Positions 6,977-8,532 of a DNA stretch of 8,532 bases are shown here, in pieces. The DNA lies in assembly GCA_913776795.1 (NCBI GenBank), contig CAJYRH010000607.1:1-8532 (forward strand), written 5' to 3'. Source of the DNA: an uncultured Pseudorhodoferax sp. GTDB taxonomy: Bacteria > Pseudomonadota > Gammaproteobacteria > Burkholderiales > Burkholderiaceae. The notes beneath the pieces are model-generated. The model did not search any database. It was not told the origin of the DNA and was given only the letters and a program-made list of their open reading frames with translations. Made by a program: the position numbers and the translations under genes. The stretch's first letter is position 1; every line of letters starts with the position of its first letter.

Positions 6977-8352
6977 AGGACCTGCTGGCGGCCTTGGTTG
7001 CGGCGCTGGGCGAGGATGCCGTCGCCACGGGCGACGCCATCCCGGCGCGCCAGCAGACCGACTGGAGCGGCGTGCCGCCCGTGCGCCCGCTCGCGCTGCT
7101 GCGCCCGCGCACCACGGAGCAGGTGAGCGCCGCAATGAGGCTCTGCACGCAGCACCGCGTGCCGGTCGTGCCCCAGGGCGGGATGACCGGCCTGGCCGGC
7201 GCCGCCCGGCCGCTGGCCCATGGCGTGGCCCTGTCGCTGGACCGCATGCACGCCATCGAGCAGGTGGACGCCGCCACGCGCACCCTGACCGTGCAGGCGG
7301 GGGCCACCGTGCAGTCCATCCAGGAGGCGGCCGGCGCGCAGGGGCTGCTGTTCGGGGTCGACTTCGGCGCGCGCGGCTCGGCCCAGGTCGGCGGTGCGCT
7401 GGCCACCAACGCGGGCGGCAACGGCGTGCTGCGCTTCGGCATGATGCGCGAGCAGACGCTGGGCCTGGAGGTGGTGCTGGCCGATGGCTCCGTGCTGCCC
7501 ATGCTGCGGCCCATGCAGAAGAACAACACGGGCTACGACCTCAAGCAGATCTTCATCGGCGCCGAGGGCACGCTGGGCGTCATCACGCGGGCGTTGCTGC
7601 GGCTGCATCCGGCCCCTCGCGCGCGCACGACCATGCTGGCCGCCGTGCCCGACTACGACGCCGCGCTCGTGCTGCTGTCGCGCCTGCAACGCCGGGCCGG
7701 TGCGGGCCTAGCCGCCTTCGAACTCATGTGGCGCGACTTCGTGCAGGCCTCGCTCACCTGGCAGAAGCTGCGGGAACCCTTCGACGCGCCGCACCCGCTG
7801 CTGGCCCTGGTCGACCTCGACGGCCCCGACGGGGTGCAGCTGCAGGCCGCGCTCGAAGAGGTGCTGGCCCCCGCCGTGCAGGACGGCCTGGTGCTGGACG
7901 CCGCCATCGCGCAGTCCGAGGCCCAGGCGCGCGCGTTCTGGAAGATCCGCGAGGCCACCGCCGAGCTGCCCACGCGCATGCACCCGCCCGTGAATTTCGA
8001 CGTGAGCCTGCCCATGGCCCGGATCGGCCGCTTCGCCAGCGTGTGCCGCGCTGCGCTCGACGCGCGCTGGCCAGGCCATGCCAGCGTGTTCTTCGGCCAC
8101 ATCGGCGACAGCAACCTGCATCTGTCCACCGATGCATCGACCATCGGTGGCGACGTCGCGGGGCTGGAGCGGCTGGTCTACGGCCTCGTCGGCGATTTCG
8201 CGGGCAGCGTCTCGGCCGAGCACGGCATCGGCCTGCACAAGAAGCCTTACCTGGGCCGCAGCCGGACGCCCGCCGAACTCTCGGCCATGCGCGCCATCAA
8301 GGCGTCGCTCGACCCCCTGAACCTGATGAACCCCGGCAAGATCTTCGACTGA
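6973..8352 (+). CDS. FAD-binding oxidoreductase, GlcD/D-2-hydroxyacid dehydrogenase type
   Basis: This 459-residue flavoenzyme belongs to the vanillyl-alcohol-oxidase/PCMH superfamily: an N-terminal FAD-binding domain (about 40-215) followed by the FAD-oxidase C-terminal domain of D-lactate, glycolate and D-2-hydroxyglutarate dehydrogenases. Markers are PVVPQGGMTGLAGAARPL at 64-81, GSAQVGGALATNAGGNGVLRFG at 135-156, KNNTGYDLKQIFIGAEGTLG at 183-202, GHIGDSNLH at 375-383, SAEHGIGLHKKPYL at 414-427 and the terminal MNPGKIF. His376, His383 and Glu416 match the metal/substrate site known in D-2-hydroxyglutarate dehydrogenase. There is no cysteine-rich Fe-S part and no partner subunit gene, so it probably works as a single-subunit dehydrogenase passing electrons to an unseen acceptor. 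The natural substrate is probably a D-2-hydroxyacid, not identifiable here. The start overlaps the hutG stop (ATGA) and has no clear ribosome site, so it relies on coupling. It has no step in the standard Hut pathway; imidazole lactate is one candidate substrate (speculation). Confidence 0.92.
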   Translation: MKDLLAALVAALGEDAVATGDAIPARQQTDWSGVPPVRPLALLRPRTTEQVSAAMRLCTQHRVPVVPQGGMTGLAGAARPLAHGVALSLDRMHAIEQVDAATRTLTVQAGATVQSIQEAAGAQGLLFGVDFGARGSAQVGGALATNAGGNGVLRFGMMREQTLGLEVVLADGSVLPMLRPMQKNNTGYDLKQIFIGAEGTLGVITRALLRLHPAPRARTTMLAAVPDYDAALVLLSRLQRRAGAGLAAFELMWRDFVQASLTWQKLREPFDAPHPLLALVDLDGPDGVQLQAALEEVLAPAVQDGLVLDAAIAQSEAQARAFWKIREATAELPTRMHPPVNFDVSLPMARIGRFASVCRAALDARWPGHASVFFGHIGDSNLHLSTDASTIGGDVAGLERLVYGLVGDFAGSVSAEHGIGLHKKPYLGRSRTPAELSAMRAIKASLDPLNLMNPGKIFD

Positions 8353-8367
8353 ACTGGAGCCACCCCC

Positions 8368-8532
8368 GTGTGGACTTCCCACCGCCTGCGCAAGTCCGAT
8401 TCCTCCGCGAGGGGGCGCATCTGGCGGCCTGGCGGAGGCAGGTTCCACGGGTGCGCTGGGCGGGCCTGCTGCGCGGCCGTCGGGATCGCGGCGTACGTGC
8501 CGGTCCCGCGTCCCGTGGGAGGCGCGCCGGCG
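8368..8532 (+). CDS. Possible start of an unrecognised gene, running off the window
   Basis: A GTG at 8368, eight bases after a GGAG at 8356-8359, opens a frame of 55 codons with no stop before the window ends. Third positions in this frame are strongly G/C (about 48 of 55), better than the frame of the neighbouring GTG at 8370. The translation begins MWTSHRLRKS and resembles no family I know; a short apolar stretch (CCAAVGIAAYVPV) comes near the end. In DNA this GC-rich an open frame of this length occurs by chance, so this is only a candidate. An imperfect hairpin lies inside it, which argues for non-coding sequence instead. Confidence 0.25.
   Translation, partial: MWTSHRLRKSDSSARGRIWRPGGGRFHGCAGRACCAAVGIAAYVPVPRPVGGAPA
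8402..8438 (+). terminator. Imperfect inverted repeat after the last hut-linked gene, possible transcription end
   Basis: CCTCCGCGAGG (8402-8412) and CCTGGCGGAGG (8428-8438) pair over 11 positions with one G-G mismatch and leave a 15-base loop. It starts 50 bases after the FAD enzyme stop. No run of T follows, so it is not a standard intrinsic terminator. It could still pause or protect the transcript end, or be chance in GC-rich DNA. Confidence 0.25.

Noticed and set aside
4683..7135. Long minus-strand frames (490 and 636 codons) opposite hutF and hutG
   Set aside because: No domain signature; both are mirrored codon-position artefacts of the GC-rich plus-strand genes.

Overview
The window is one strand of a high-GC genome. 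Every supported gene reads on the plus strand and the genes are packed end to end. By content it is the distal part of a histidine/urocanate utilisation (hut) operon. The very high G/C at third codon positions, the HutF-HutG (formylglutamate) route, a HutD protein and the style of the transporter genes suggest a beta-proteobacterium of the Comamonadaceae type (Acidovorax, Delftia or Variovorax-like). That assignment is inference from style and gene content, not a database match.

Layout: (1) bases 1-553, the C-terminal third of urocanate hydratase (hutU), cut by the window edge; (2) 553-1398, a PhyH-type Fe(II)/2-oxoglutarate dioxygenase whose start overlaps the hutU stop; (3) 1459-2193 and 2215-2883, a periplasmic amino-acid-type binding protein and one ABC permease, with no ATPase gene beside them; (4) 2957-3526, hutD; (5) 3535-4752, hutI; (6) 4749-6161, hutF; (7) 6158-6976, hutG; (8) 6973-8352, a FAD-binding (GlcD/D-2-hydroxyacid dehydrogenase type) oxidoreductase; (9) 8353-8532, a tail holding a possible gene start and an imperfect hairpin. 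No gap exceeds 300 bases. No tRNA, rRNA, CRISPR array, insertion sequence or clear repeat was seen.

How it works together: HutU hydrates urocanate to imidazolonepropionate, HutI opens the ring to formiminoglutamate, HutF deiminates this to formylglutamate plus ammonia, and HutG releases formate and glutamate. The binding protein and permease presumably bring in the imidazole substrate. HutD is the small cupin-like accessory protein usual in such loci. hutI, hutF, hutG and the FAD enzyme are chained by three successive ATGA stop/start overlaps, so the FAD enzyme is almost certainly co-translated with the pathway.

The core pathway is ordinary. The parts worth a second look are the two redox enzymes the textbook pathway does not need (the PhyH dioxygenase and the FAD oxidoreductase), a binding protein in which the Asp that normally holds the substrate amino group appears to be Gly, and a transporter lacking a neighbouring ATPase. 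Together these allow the hypothesis that the locus handles an imidazole compound other than, or in addition to, plain histidine. This is not demonstrated by the sequence.
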